DNA of 64,000 nucleotides. Origin: Bradyrhizobium sp. 1 (GTDB lineage Bacteria; Pseudomonadota; Alphaproteobacteria; Rhizobiales; Xanthobacteraceae). Positions 1-9,665 of the stretch are shown one piece after another; position 1 is the first letter of the stretch; each line of letters begins with the position of its first letter. The DNA is taken from contig NZ_JADPJH010000014.1 in the NCBI RefSeq assembly GCF_023073315.1, forward strand, positions 186,001 to 250,000, read 5' to 3'. The translations under genes were made by a program, and so were the position numbers. Below the pieces are notes generated by a model that was not told where the DNA came from, searched no databases, and saw nothing but the letters and a program-made list of their open reading frames with translations.

Positions 1-640
<640 letters not shown>

Positions 641-644
<4 letters not shown>

Positions 645-1462
645 GACCGCCGGCTCCGCGACTGTGGATCGAGAATGTCGCGCAGGCCGTCGCCGAGCAG
701 ATTGAGGCCGAGCACCGTGAGGAAGATGGCAAGGCCCGGAAACACCGAGAGCCACGGCGCCGTCGTGATCTGGTCGCGGGCGTCCGACAACATGCTGCCC
801 CAGCTTGGAAACGGCGGGCGAACGCCGAGACCCAGGAACGACAATGCGGCTTCGGACAGGACCGCGCTGCCCATGCCGAGCGTCCCGATGACGATGATGG
901 GCCCGAGCATGTTCGGCAACAGCTGCGTGATCATGATGCGCAGATCGCCGTAGCCGAGCACGGTGGCCGCCTGCACATAGCCCTGGCTCCTGAGCGACAG
1001 CGCCGAGGCCCGCGCGATCCGGCACGTAAAGGACCAGTTGGTCAGCCCGAGCGCGATCAGCAGGCTGGTCAGGCCGGGTCCCAGCACCGCCATGATGGCG
1101 AGCGCAAAGATCAGCGAGGGGATCGCGAGCATGAGATTGGTGAGGCCGTTGACGACATCATCCCACCAGCCGCCCCAATAGCCGGCGCTCAGCCCCAGCG
1201 CCACGCCGATGACGCTGTTGATCAGCTGCGAGACGATGCCGACGGTCAGCGAGACGCGTGCGCCGTACACGACGCGGGAATAGATGTCGCGGCCCTGGTC
1301 GTCGGTGCCGAACCACCAGGTCCAGCTCGGAGGCTCCTCCGCATTCATGAGGTTGGCGTCCAGGACGGGATCGGTGTGCGCCAGCCAGGGCGCCAGCAGC
1401 CCGACCAGGATGGCCAGCGCGAACAGCGCGCCGCCGATGATGAGATTGGCGCGGAGCTTCAT
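641..1462 (-). CDS. dppC: Peptide ABC transporter permease DppC-like
   Basis: Inner-membrane permease of the DppC/OppC family, 273 residues. It has the usual N-terminal transmembrane segment followed by the short periplasmic motif FGTDDQGRD that marks this family, then a core of about five further helices with the ABC-contact EAA region near the C-terminus. The open frame extends upstream, but the ATG at 1462 is the right start: it overlaps the dppB stop in an ATGA and gives the expected hydrophobic N-terminus MKLRANLIIGG. It sits between dppB and dppD in the same transcription unit. Confidence 0.93.
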
Positions 1463-2382
1463 GCGTATCTGATCCTGGGATCGATCACCCCGTAGAGCAC
1501 GTCGATCAGCAGATTGATCGCGAGAAAGGCCAGCACCACCACGAGAATGGAGCCCTGGACGGCGGGAATGTCGCGCTGCAGGACGCTGTCGACGAGCAGC
1601 GATCCGATGCCCGGCCAGGAGAACAGTTTCTCGACCACGACCGCCTGCCCCATCAGCGCGCCGAACTGCAGGCCGACCGTGGTGAGAATGATGACGAGCG
1701 CGTTGCGCATGACGTGCCACTTCACGACCCGCGTTTCGCTCATGCCCTTGGAGCGCGCCGTGCGGACGAAATCAGCGGTCATGATCTCAAGGACGGCGGC
1801 GCGCGTCGTCCGGGCAAACAGCGCCATCGGCGAGACGCCGAGCGTCACAGCCGGCAGGACCAGATATTTCAGGCCGCCATCGCCATAGCCGAAACTCGGC
1901 AGCCAGCCGAGCTTCAACGCAAACAGATACATCAGCACCAGCCCGAGCCAGAATTTGGCGATGGAAAGGCCCGACACCGCGACGATCATTGCAAGCGTAT
2001 CGACGATGCCGCCGGGTTTCAGCGCTGCGATAAAGCCAAGCGGCACACCGATCACGACGGAAAACGCCATGGCTGCGAAGATCAGCTGCAGCGTCGGCCA
2101 TATCCGTTTGGCGATCATGGCCGTGACAGGCTCGCGGGTCCGGAACGACGTCCCGAAATCACCGGTCGCGAGCTTGGCGATATAGGCGCCGAAACGCACA
2201 TAAAGGGGATCGTCGAGGCCGAGCTGCTTCTTCATGCGCAGCTCGACCTGCGGATCGCTGTCGTCGCTCATGGAGGAGACGATGCTGCCGGGAACGACGC
2301 TGAACAACACGAAGACCAGCAGCACGACGGCAAGCACGGTCGGAATGGTCTGCAGGAGACGGCGGATCAGGAAGGAGAGCAT
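1459..2382 (-). CDS. dppB: Peptide ABC transporter permease DppB-like
   Basis: Inner-membrane permease of the DppB/OppB family, 307 residues, the usual length. Six hydrophobic segments are visible. The N-terminus (FLIRRLLQTIPT) and the motif DDPLYVRFGAYI before the second helix are typical of this family, as is the C-terminal DPRIRYA. It should form the membrane channel with DppC. It overlaps dppC by four bases and lies 60 bp after dppA, so dppA-B-C-D reads as one operon. Confidence 0.94.
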   Translation of the reverse strand: MLSFLIRRLLQTIPTVLAVVLLVFVLFSVVPGSIVSSMSDDSDPQVELRMKKQLGLDDPLYVRFGAYIAKLATGDFGTSFRTREPVTAMIAKRIWPTLQLIFAAMAFSVVIGVPLGFIAALKPGGIVDTLAMIVAVSGLSIAKFWLGLVLMYLFALKLGWLPSFGYGDGGLKYLVLPAVTLGVSPMALFARTTRAAVLEIMTADFVRTARSKGMSETRVVKWHVMRNALVIILTTVGLQFGALMGQAVVVEKLFSWPGIGSLLVDSVLQRDIPAVQGSILVVVLAFLAINLLIDVLYGVIDPRIRYA

Positions 2383-2442
2383 CTCAACTTTTCCTCGCTC
2401 CCTCCATTACTCGTCGTGATGAAGGGAGCGCGAGAGCGCGTG

Positions 2443-4032
2443 TCACTTCGCGGGCGAGGTCTCGTCGACCCAGAGGTCTTCGACGCTCTGATGGGTCAGC
2501 TCCGTCGCATTCAACTGAATCCCCCTGAGCCAGGGCTGCACGGCCATGACCGCCTTGTTGTAGTTGAAGAACCAGACCGGCGCCTCCTCATAGAGCAGCG
2601 CATTGGCCTTTTGCAGCAGCTGGGTGCGCTTTGCGGCGTCGTCGACCTGCCCTGCCTCGTCGATCAGCTTGTCGAACTCGGCATTGCTGAATTTCATGTA
2701 ATTGCAAGCCGGCTGCGGCGTCGACGAGTGGAAGCATTTGAGCGCGGCCTGGGGATCCGGGCCGGTGGCCTGGGAATAGATGAAGGCCTGATAGTCGCCG
2801 CTGCGCACCACCTCCGCCAGCACGGCGGTCTCGACCTGCTTGACCTTCGCCTTGATGCCGACCTTGTCCAGCATCGGGATCACGGCCGAGACGATCGGCA
2901 GGCCCCAGCTCTCGTTCTGGCTGGTGGTCCATTCGAATTCGAAGCCTTGGGGATAGCCGGCCTCCGCGAGCAGCTGCTTGGCCTTGGCCGGATCGTAGGC
3001 GTAGGGCTTCATGGCCTTGTCGTAGGCGGGCGAGGTCAGTGGCAGCCAGCTGGTGGCGCGATAGGCCTTGCCCTTGACCAGCTTGTTGATGATCAAATCG
3101 GTATCGATCGCGTAGTTGATCGCCTGCCGGACGCGTTTGTCGGCGAACGGCTTGAAAGCGGTATTCATCCCCATGTAACGCGTGAAGACCTCGGCGACCT
3201 CGACGACGGTGCCCTTGAGATTGGCGTCGGCCTGATAGGCGACGTACTGCGCCGGCCCGAGCACCGAGGTGTCGATCTCCTTGTTGCGGAAGGCGACATC
3301 GCGTGCCGCGGCCTCGCCCATGACCAACACGATGACCTTGTCGGCATAGGGCTTGCCGGGCTTGTAGAACCGGTCCCACCGCTCCAGGACGATGCGCGAT
3401 CCCGGCACGTGCTCGACGAATTTGAACGGACCAAGACCGATCGGCTTCTGGATGAAACTGTCCTTGGCGGCCTCGTCGGCAGGATAGATCGAGGTCAGCG
3501 CGGTGAAGAAATAGAAGCCGGGATCGACTTTCTCGGTCAGCTTCATCTCGATGGTGAAGTCGTCGATCTTCTTCAGGCCGGAGATCTCCTTGGCCTGGCC
3601 CTTTTCCACCGCAGCCGCGCCTTCGATCACGCGGACATAGCGCGCGCCGGGATAGGCCTTGGTGCCGTCCATGATGCGGTTGTAGGACCAGATGACGTCG
3701 TCGGCCGTCATCTTGCGGCCGTTGTGAAAATAGGCGTCGTCGCGCAGCTTGAAGGTGTGAACGAGACCTTCGTCCGAGATCACGTCCTCCTTCGCGAGTT
3801 CCAGAACCGGTTTGCCTTCCGCGGAATTCCAGATGTAGAGCGAGCGATGCAGGGCCTTGGCGTAGATCTCGTCCTGGGCGCGCTGGGTGGTGTGAATGTC
3901 CAGGCTGGTGAAGCTCGAACCATAAGGCGCGGTCATGCGGATGGTTCCGCCCTTGCGCGGCGTCTCCGCCTGCGCCGTGGCGACGAGCGCCAGTCCCAAA
4001 CCGGCGACGATCGCCACTGTTCTCAACATCAT
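2443..4032 (-). CDS. dppA: Periplasmic peptide-binding protein (SBP family 5)
   Basis: Solute-binding protein of bacterial extracellular family 5, 529 residues, which delivers the ligand to the DppB/DppC channel. A Sec signal peptide (MMLRTVAIVAGLGLALVATAQA) precedes the mature start at ETPRKGGT. Family features include the early GGTIRM strand and the LRDDAYFHNGRKMTADDV region. The start at 4032 is chosen because GGAGGG lies just upstream; the frame stays open further upstream, but with no signal peptide. It is the first gene of the dpp operon. The cargo is not defined by the sequence, since this family also binds nickel, heme, opines and sugars. Confidence 0.92.
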   Translation of the reverse strand: MMLRTVAIVAGLGLALVATAQAETPRKGGTIRMTAPYGSSFTSLDIHTTQRAQDEIYAKALHRSLYIWNSAEGKPVLELAKEDVISDEGLVHTFKLRDDAYFHNGRKMTADDVIWSYNRIMDGTKAYPGARYVRVIEGAAAVEKGQAKEISGLKKIDDFTIEMKLTEKVDPGFYFFTALTSIYPADEAAKDSFIQKPIGLGPFKFVEHVPGSRIVLERWDRFYKPGKPYADKVIVLVMGEAAARDVAFRNKEIDTSVLGPAQYVAYQADANLKGTVVEVAEVFTRYMGMNTAFKPFADKRVRQAINYAIDTDLIINKLVKGKAYRATSWLPLTSPAYDKAMKPYAYDPAKAKQLLAEAGYPQGFEFEWTTSQNESWGLPIVSAVIPMLDKVGIKAKVKQVETAVLAEVVRSGDYQAFIYSQATGPDPQAALKCFHSSTPQPACNYMKFSNAEFDKLIDEAGQVDDAAKRTQLLQKANALLYEEAPVWFFNYNKAVMAVQPWLRGIQLNATELTHQSVEDLWVDETSPAK

Positions 4033-4237
4033 AGGCCCTCCGGCAACGCGTATTCCGATCAGGGAGTTGACCATTCGTCGCCCGTCGAAAGCAAGCTTCG
4101 TTTGATGGCAATTGACGGCGGTTCCTGAGGCAGTGACGGCCGCATGGGTGAGGTTGCCGGCTCCAGCGATGCGAGTCGCCGATTGACGCGGTGCGTCATA
4201 GAAGGGACGGCCTGCCGCTCCCCGGCGGCTGGGCCTG

Positions 4238-4615
4238 ATGACCGCGAACAACTCGCCCTTCATCCGCTCGGCTCACGTCGAGACGCGGCTCGATCTCACG
4301 ATTGTGCTCGGCTTCTATCCCGCCGCACTCGCCAAAAGCGGCTGCAACAAGACGGACGACGCGGCAGTCGTCACCGTCAACGAGCGGACCACCAAGCTGG
4401 CGGCGCACGCCGGAGAGAATTTGGCGAATTCAGACAACACAGCCGGCGAATTGCCGGACGGCCAAAAGCTCGATCTACCGCCGGGCAAGTACAAGGTCAG
4501 CCTGACGGTGAACGGCAGCGTGGCACGCAGCCGGGAGTTCGAGGTTGCGGCCAACGAGACCTGGGGTCTGCTGGTCGAGACGAATGGCGTCTTGTTGCCG
4601 GTACGGCTGTTTTGA
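4238..4615 (+). CDS. Hypothetical protein, 125 aa, possible beta-sandwich C-terminus
   Basis: I do not recognise this protein. Third codon positions are strongly GC-biased, as in neighbouring real genes, which supports coding. The C-terminal half reads like a small beta-rich domain, with a PPGKYKVSLTVNG strand-turn pattern reminiscent of PEGA-type folds. There is no signal peptide or transmembrane helix. The ATG at 4238 has only a weak ribosome-binding site, so the start is uncertain. It diverges from dppA and is followed 11 bp later by a palindromic repeat. Confidence 0.55.
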   Translation: MTANNSPFIRSAHVETRLDLTIVLGFYPAALAKSGCNKTDDAAVVTVNERTTKLAAHAGENLANSDNTAGELPDGQKLDLPPGKYKVSLTVNGSVARSREFEVAANETWGLLVETNGVLLPVRLF

Positions 4616-4626
4616 CGTCCTCTCCT

Positions 4627-4713
4627 CGTCATTGCGAGGAGCTCTTGCGACGAAGCAATCCAGAGTCCCTCCGCGGAAAGACTCTGGATTGCTTCGCTCC
4701 GCTCGCAATGACG
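4627..4713. repeat. Palindromic intergenic repeat (REP-like)
   Basis: A long imperfect inverted repeat. The outer arms CGTCATTGCGAG (4627) and CTCGCAATGACG (ending 4713) are exact complements. The inner arms CGAAGCAATCCAGAGTC and GACTCTGGATTGCTTCG are also exact complements around CCTCCGCGGAAA. From memory, elements with this core recur many times in Bradyrhizobium and Rhodopseudomonas intergenic regions. Short frames through it are not genes. It lies between the convergent hypothetical gene and mtnK and could also end transcription. Confidence 0.85.
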
Positions 4714-4732
4714 GAGCGCGGAAGCGCGCTCC

Positions 4733-6022
4733 TCAGCCGGTCAGTTCCGGCATCCAATCCCGCAATTTTCGTGCGGCGCCGGTGACGTCAGCGATCGTCC
4801 GAAACGCCGCAGCCTCCACCATCAATCCCCGCGCAAGCCGCACGGCGCGGGCTTCGCTGACGGCTCGCCTCTCCGGATCCTCGATCAGCTCGAAATCGAT
4901 GTTGTGGGCAAGGCCGAAGATACGACGGATGGTTTTGGCGGCGGCGAAGCCGACCGTGTCCATGAACAGCCGTTGCATGTAGGCTTGCCGCTCGGCCTCC
5001 AGCCGCGCGGCGCCCTTCTCGCCGGCAAAGAGCGAGACCGGATATGCATCGCCGCGCGCGTCCGACCGCCAGAGGTCGAGGAATTTTCGCGCGAACTCGT
5101 TCCAGACCTGCTCGACCGTCCCGAGCACCCAGCCCTCGAAGACCTGCCGGTCGCCCGGCGCGCGCTCGTGACCGGCGGAGGCAAAATAGGCCATCAGCAG
5201 GTTCGCCAGCACGGCGCCGACGTCGAATCCCATCGGACCGTAGAACGCGAATTCGGGATCAATCACCCGCGTCTGGCTCTCCGTGACCATGATCGATCCG
5301 GTATGAAGGTCGCCATGGAGCAGCGCTTCCGGGCTTGCCATGAATTTCAGCTTCAGCCGGGAGACCGCGACATGCAGGTCCATGTCATCGCGGAGGTTAG
5401 CTGCCAGGCCGTCGAGATACGGCGCGGTCCAGCGGTTCTGCTCGGCGATCCGGTAGGGATCGGTGAAGATCAAATCTTCGGTAATCTTGCAGAGCGCATG
5501 GTTGCCGGCGAAGGCCGCGATGGCCTCCTTCTTCTCGACCGCCGAGAGCGCGAGGTCGGAGGTGAAGAACAGGGTGCGCGCCATGAAGGTGGTGATGTCG
5601 TCCACGAAGCGCGGATATTGCGCTGCCGCGACCAGCCCCCTGCGCATGATGATGTGGGGCTCGAGCAGCTCCATCACCGTCAGCGCCAGCGCTTCGTTGT
5701 GGTGCAGCAGCGCCGGCACGAGGCCGGGGGCGAGCTCGGCCTGCCGGGACAGGGCGAGGTGCTCGTAATGGGCTCGCGACAGCGGCAATGGCCAGCTCTC
5801 GCCGACGAGGCGGACGTAAGGCAGCGCCTGCTTCACGGCGACGCCGCCCTTCGCGCCCTTGACGATAAAGACGAGGTTGAGATTGCCGTCGCCGACTTCG
5901 GTGATCGGCCACGCGGCAGGGTCGCCACCAAGAATCGCCTTGAGGTCGGGGATGCCTGCGAGATAGTCCCGCAAGGCCGCCTCATGCAGAATCCGATAAT
6001 CCCCTGCCCGGTCTCCGGCCAT
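4733..6022 (-). CDS. mtnK: S-methyl-5-thioribose kinase
   Basis: Phosphorylates 5-methylthioribose to the 1-phosphate in the methionine salvage pathway. The protein has 429 residues, close to the family norm of about 400-430. Kinase-fold motifs are visible: an N-terminal ATP loop (EVGDGNLNLVFIV), the catalytic HGDLHTGSIMV loop and a DFG-like metal-binding motif (VIDPEFAFYGPMGFD) characteristic of MtnK rather than other aminoglycoside-phosphotransferase-like kinases. The usual partner gene mtnA is not in this window, so the rest of the pathway must be elsewhere. It ends close to the palindromic repeat. Confidence 0.92.
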   Translation of the reverse strand: MAGDRAGDYRILHEAALRDYLAGIPDLKAILGGDPAAWPITEVGDGNLNLVFIVKGAKGGVAVKQALPYVRLVGESWPLPLSRAHYEHLALSRQAELAPGLVPALLHHNEALALTVMELLEPHIIMRRGLVAAAQYPRFVDDITTFMARTLFFTSDLALSAVEKKEAIAAFAGNHALCKITEDLIFTDPYRIAEQNRWTAPYLDGLAANLRDDMDLHVAVSRLKLKFMASPEALLHGDLHTGSIMVTESQTRVIDPEFAFYGPMGFDVGAVLANLLMAYFASAGHERAPGDRQVFEGWVLGTVEQVWNEFARKFLDLWRSDARGDAYPVSLFAGEKGAARLEAERQAYMQRLFMDTVGFAAAKTIRRIFGLAHNIDFELIEDPERRAVSEARAVRLARGLMVEAAAFRTIADVTGAARKLRDWMPELTG

Positions 6023-6053
6023 GACGATCCCATCCCATGTATGGGCCGGATCG

Positions 6054-6401
6054 TTACTCCCGCTCCAGGAAGCTCGAGCCGATCTCGACCTTTCTTTTGA
6101 TGGGATCGTAATCGCAATAGACGCTATCCGCCACCAGCGTGTAGCTGGCGCTGACAGTGTATTTGTCCAGCTTGACAGAGTTCAGGCCGATCACCGAGGT
6201 GCTCTTGCCGCCGTTCCATTTGAACGGCGTCGAGCTCTTGGCCTGTTCGCAGGCCAGCACGGCCTCGTTGAAGACATAGCCCTCGACGAACGCCTTCAGC
6301 GTCCGCACCTGCACCGCCATCCTCCACTCGACATAGCCGATGGCGCCAAGACCGGCGACGATCAGCACCAGAAGCGCGATGACGATCCTCTGAAAAGTCA
6401 T
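6054..6401 (-). CDS. Hypothetical membrane-anchored protein, 115 aa
   Basis: No family recognised. An N-terminal hydrophobic helix (residues about 6-23) anchors a soluble domain of about 90 residues, probably periplasmic. That domain holds two cysteines (in LACEQAK and VYCDYDP) that could form a disulfide. The ATG at 6401 directly precedes the hydrophobic segment. It lies on the same strand between the DUF1467 gene and mtnK. Confidence 0.7.
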   Translation of the reverse strand: MTFQRIVIALLVLIVAGLGAIGYVEWRMAVQVRTLKAFVEGYVFNEAVLACEQAKSSTPFKWNGGKSTSVIGLNSVKLDKYTVSASYTLVADSVYCDYDPIKRKVEIGSSFLERE

Positions 6402-6447
6402 TTGTTTCCCTCAACAACGACGCAACACCGAAATTCCAGCAACAAAC

Positions 6448-6723
6448 TTAGAACGGCATTCCCATCAGCTTCGACAGGCGCTCGATCGAGAGATAGCCGG
6501 CGTGATAGGCGACCATGGCGATCCCGTAGATGACCGCCGAGATGATCGTGGTCCAGATCAGCTTGCTCCTCATCCGCGTCAGGATCGGCGCGCCGGGATC
6601 GGTGCCGGGGGCACCGACGCCGTCCTCATGCTGGCTGCGCACGCCGAACGGCAGCGTCAGGAACAGTGCGATCCACCAGATGACGAAGTAGATCGCGATC
6701 GCGGTCGATATCTGGATGGCCAT
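6448..6723 (-). CDS. DUF1467 family small membrane protein
   Basis: A 91-residue protein with two transmembrane helices (residues about 7-25 and 56-75). They are separated by a loop with LPFGVRSQHEDG and a GTDPGAP motif, which I recognise as the DUF1467 pattern of alphaproteobacteria. Function unknown. It follows the methylmalonyl-CoA epimerase gene by 9 bp on the same strand. From memory, DUF1467 genes commonly sit at the end of the nuo-birA-rnj-mce cluster in this class, which agrees with the position here. Confidence 0.85.
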   Translation of the reverse strand: MAIQISTAIAIYFVIWWIALFLTLPFGVRSQHEDGVGAPGTDPGAPILTRMRSKLIWTTIISAVIYGIAMVAYHAGYLSIERLSKLMGMPF

Positions 6724-6732
6724 GGGGCGGCC

Positions 6733-7137
6733 TTATGCCTGCTCGATTTCGACGAGCGCGCCGGAAAAATCCTTCGGGTGCAGGAACAGCACCGGCTTGC
6801 CGTGGGCGCCGATCTTCGGCACGCCGTCGCCGAGCACCCGCGCGCCCTCCTTCACCAGCGTGTCGCGCGAGGCGATGATGTCGACGACCTCGTAGCAGAT
6901 GTGGTGGATGCCGCCGTCGGCATTGCGCTCGAGGAATTTTGCGATCGGCGAAGTCTCGCCGAGCGGCTCGATGAACTCGATCTTGGTGTTGGGGAGCATG
7001 GCGAACACGGTGATCACGCCGTGGTCGGGCAGCGGGACCGCCTCTGAAATCTGCGCCCCGAACGCGGCGCCGTAAATCCTGGCGGCCTTGATGGCATCCT
7101 TTGTGGCGATCGCCACATGGTTGAGCCGACCCAGCAT
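6733..7137 (-). CDS. mce: Methylmalonyl-CoA epimerase
   Basis: Interconverts the (R) and (S) forms of methylmalonyl-CoA in propionyl-CoA metabolism. The 134-residue protein is a vicinal-oxygen-chelate fold enzyme: it opens with LNHVAIAT, carrying the first metal-ligand His, has GGIHHICYEV in the second half, and ends with HPKDFSGALVEIEQ, carrying the terminal Glu ligand. The start at 7137 is preceded by AAGGGAGAA at good spacing; an upstream extension lacks similarity. It follows rnj by 50 bp. Confidence 0.93.
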   Translation of the reverse strand: MLGRLNHVAIATKDAIKAARIYGAAFGAQISEAVPLPDHGVITVFAMLPNTKIEFIEPLGETSPIAKFLERNADGGIHHICYEVVDIIASRDTLVKEGARVLGDGVPKIGAHGKPVLFLHPKDFSGALVEIEQA

Positions 7138-7151
7138 GTTCTTCTCCCTTA

Positions 7152-7182
7152 GAGCATGATCCGGAAAAGTGTGATCATGCTC
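7152..7182. repeat. Short inverted repeat GAGCATGAT...ATCATGCTC
   Basis: Nine-base perfect arms (7152-7160 and 7174-7182) enclose CCGGAAAAGTGTG. The same core occurs, in my recollection, as a dispersed intergenic element in Bradyrhizobium. It lies between the rnj stop and the mce ribosome-binding site, where a hairpin could affect mRNA processing or partial termination. No U-tract follows. Confidence 0.6.
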
Positions 7183-7187
7183 AAACT

Positions 7188-8861
7188 TCATACTGTCAGG
7201 ACGTGTACCAGACAGGGGGGCTTTTTGCCCCAATGTTCGTTGATGACGGACCGGACAGCGCGTCGCACCGACTCGGCCAGGGCATCCGGATCGCGGCGGC
7301 GCGCCTTCGGCAGTCCCTCGATGGTGGAGACCACGGCGTCGAACACGAGGTCGTCGAAAGGCTCGCCGGCCTTGTTTTTCTCGGGGATTCCGACCAGATC
7401 GACCTCGGGATCGTCGGCGAGCTCGCCTTGCGCGTTCATGGCGAAGGCGACGAAGGCACAGCCGGAGAACGCCATGCGGCGCCGCTCAGTCACGGCACGG
7501 GACTTGGAATCCTCCAGGATGTTGCCGTCCTTGTAGAGACGGCCCGATGGCACCTCGCCGACCACACCGGGATCGCCGGGGCCGAGCTTGACCAAGTCGC
7601 CATTGCGGACGACCAGCACGCGCGGCACGCCGGCGGCGCGCGCGAGTTTGGCGTGCTCGTGCAGATGCAGCGCCTCGCCGTGGACCGGGATCAGGAGCTG
7701 CGGCTTCACCCAGGAGATCATGTCGCGCAACTCGTCGCGGCGGGGATGGCCGGAGACGTGGACCAGATGGTCGCGATCGGTGATCACCTCGACGCCCTGG
7801 AGCACCAGATTGTTGATGATCGCACCGACCGCCTTCTCGTTGCCGGGAATGGTGCGCGAGGAGAAGATCACGCTGTCGCCGCGGTTCAGCGTGATCTCGG
7901 GATGGTCGTCATTGGCGATGCGGGCGAGCGCGGCGCGGGCTTCGCCCTGACTGCCGGTGCACAGCGCCAGCACCTTGTCCTGCGGCAGATGGCCGTAGAC
8001 CTCGGCCGAGCGAAAGTTCTGCACGCCGTCGAGAAAACCGGTCTCGCGCGCGACCTGCGTGACGCGCTCCATGGCGCGGCCGACCACGACGACCTCGCGG
8101 TCGGCGGCCTTGGCGGCGTCGGCGACCGCCTTGATGCGGGCGACGTTGGAAGCAAAGGTCGTGACCGCGACGCGGCCCTTGGCGGCCTTCACGAGGTCGA
8201 TGATGGTCCGGGCAACCTCGGCTTCCGAGGGCGAACGGCCGTCGCGCACCGCGTTGGTGGAATCGCCGATCAAGGCGAGGACGCCCTCCTCGCCGAGCTC
8301 GCGCAGCCGCTTTTCATCGGTCGGCTTGCCCAGCGTCGGGGTCGGGTCGATCTTCCAGTCGCCGGTGTGCAGCACGATACCGACTTCGGTGTGGATCGCC
8401 AGCGCGTGCGCTTCCGGAATCGAATGCGCGACGGGGATGAACTCGACATTGAATGGGCCGATATCGACGCGGCCGCCCGATTGCACCACCGTCACCGGGA
8501 TTTTTGGCGCATTGCGCTCGGCCGCAAGTTTGGCCTCGAACAGCGCCGCGCTGAACTGTGTCGCATAGATCGGACATTTCAGCCTGGGCCAGAGGTCGAT
8601 GATGGCGCCAAAGTGGTCCTCATGGGCGTGCGTCAGCACCAGGCCCATCAGGTTCTTGCGTTCCTTCTCCAGGAAGCTGATGTCGGGCATGATCAGATCG
8701 ATGCCCGGCAGATGCTCCTCGTCGCCGAAGGAAACGCCGAGATCGACCGCCAGCCAAGACCGCTGCTGGCGATTGCCGAGGCCATAGATCGACAAATTCA
8801 TGCCGATCTCGCCGACGCCGCCAAGCGGCGCAAATACCAGTTCGTCAGGCTTCGCCATCAC
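7188..8861 (-). CDS. rnj: Ribonuclease J
   Basis: A beta-CASP metallo-beta-lactamase nuclease for mRNA turnover and rRNA 5' maturation, 557 residues. The metal-binding motif HAHEDH lies near residue 77, with later family motifs GDSTNA, SGHPRRDE and PVHGE. The start overlaps the birA stop by four bases, so it is coupled to the end of the complex I transcript. RNase J is the usual 5'-3' exonuclease in Rhizobiales. The position after birA matches a conserved alphaproteobacterial arrangement known to me. Confidence 0.95.
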   Translation of the reverse strand: MMAKPDELVFAPLGGVGEIGMNLSIYGLGNRQQRSWLAVDLGVSFGDEEHLPGIDLIMPDISFLEKERKNLMGLVLTHAHEDHFGAIIDLWPRLKCPIYATQFSAALFEAKLAAERNAPKIPVTVVQSGGRVDIGPFNVEFIPVAHSIPEAHALAIHTEVGIVLHTGDWKIDPTPTLGKPTDEKRLRELGEEGVLALIGDSTNAVRDGRSPSEAEVARTIIDLVKAAKGRVAVTTFASNVARIKAVADAAKAADREVVVVGRAMERVTQVARETGFLDGVQNFRSAEVYGHLPQDKVLALCTGSQGEARAALARIANDDHPEITLNRGDSVIFSSRTIPGNEKAVGAIINNLVLQGVEVITDRDHLVHVSGHPRRDELRDMISWVKPQLLIPVHGEALHLHEHAKLARAAGVPRVLVVRNGDLVKLGPGDPGVVGEVPSGRLYKDGNILEDSKSRAVTERRRMAFSGCAFVAFAMNAQGELADDPEVDLVGIPEKNKAGEPFDDLVFDAVVSTIEGLPKARRRDPDALAESVRRAVRSVINEHWGKKPPCLVHVLTV

Positions 8862-9664
8862 GCAGCTCCCACGGAGGCGGCCGAGCCAAAGAACACCTCG
8901 CCGGCCGCCACCGGCAGGCGTCGGCCGTCAGCGGTGCGGACGATCAGGCAACCGCTGTCGTCGATGGTGTCAAAAATGCCTTCCAGCGTCATCGTCCCCG
9001 TGTTGATTGCGACCCGCTCGCCGAGGCCCGCGGCGCGCTCCAGCCAAAGTTTACGGATCTCGGCAAAACCGCGGCCGTTGTCCCAGATGCCGCGGAACTC
9101 GACCCAGGCATCCGATAGCGCCGAGAACAGCTCTTCCGCGCTGATCTGGACGCCGAGTGTAGCCAGCGACACGGCGGGCGTGGGCGTCCCCTCGGGCGCC
9201 GCCACGACGTTGGTGCCGATGCCGACGACGATGGCCAGGCGATCGCCGACGGCCTCCGCTTCCAGGCCGATACCAACGAGTTTCCTGCCGTTGGCGAGGA
9301 CGTCATTCGGCCATTTCAGGGCGTAGCGGGGCCTGTCAGGACCGAGCCGCAGCGCGGCCTCGAGGCTGACCTTCTCCAGGGCGGCCTCTTCCGCCAGCCC
9401 CGCCGCAAAACCGATGGTGGCGGCGACCGCAGGCGCCACGTCCATGACCTCGAGGAGGCTGGCCGCTAAATTTCCCTTCGGCGCGATCCAGGGGCGCTGG
9501 CGACGGCCGCGGCCGGCGGTCTGCTCGGACGTGACGAACCACATCGGCCCGCGTTCGCCGGCCCGAGCGTGTTCGATCGCATCGGTATTGGTCGAGCCGG
9601 TCCGTTCGAAAGCCGCGAGCTTGTAGCCCGCCGACAGGGCGCGAGGACCGAGCGCGAATCCCAT
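8858..9664 (-). CDS. birA: Biotin--[acetyl-CoA-carboxylase] ligase
   Basis: Activates biotin with ATP and attaches it to the carboxyl-carrier protein of biotin enzymes. The 268-residue protein has the GRGRRQRPW biotin/ATP loop, the KWPNDV motif and a GIGTNV strand, followed by the small C-terminal SH3-like domain. There is no N-terminal winged helix, so it is a monofunctional class I ligase rather than an E. coli-type repressor. It begins one base after the nuoN stop and overlaps rnj. Confidence 0.94.
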   Translation of the reverse strand: MGFALGPRALSAGYKLAAFERTGSTNTDAIEHARAGERGPMWFVTSEQTAGRGRRQRPWIAPKGNLAASLLEVMDVAPAVAATIGFAAGLAEEAALEKVSLEAALRLGPDRPRYALKWPNDVLANGRKLVGIGLEAEAVGDRLAIVVGIGTNVVAAPEGTPTPAVSLATLGVQISAEELFSALSDAWVEFRGIWDNGRGFAEIRKLWLERAAGLGERVAINTGTMTLEGIFDTIDDSGCLIVRTADGRRLPVAAGEVFFGSAASVGAA

Positions 9665-9665
9665 C

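Noticed and set aside
1714-4128. An 804-codon open frame on the plus strand opposite dppA/dppB
   Set aside because: It is antisense to two clearly recognised genes; long antisense frames are expected at this GC content and the translation has no recognisable domain.
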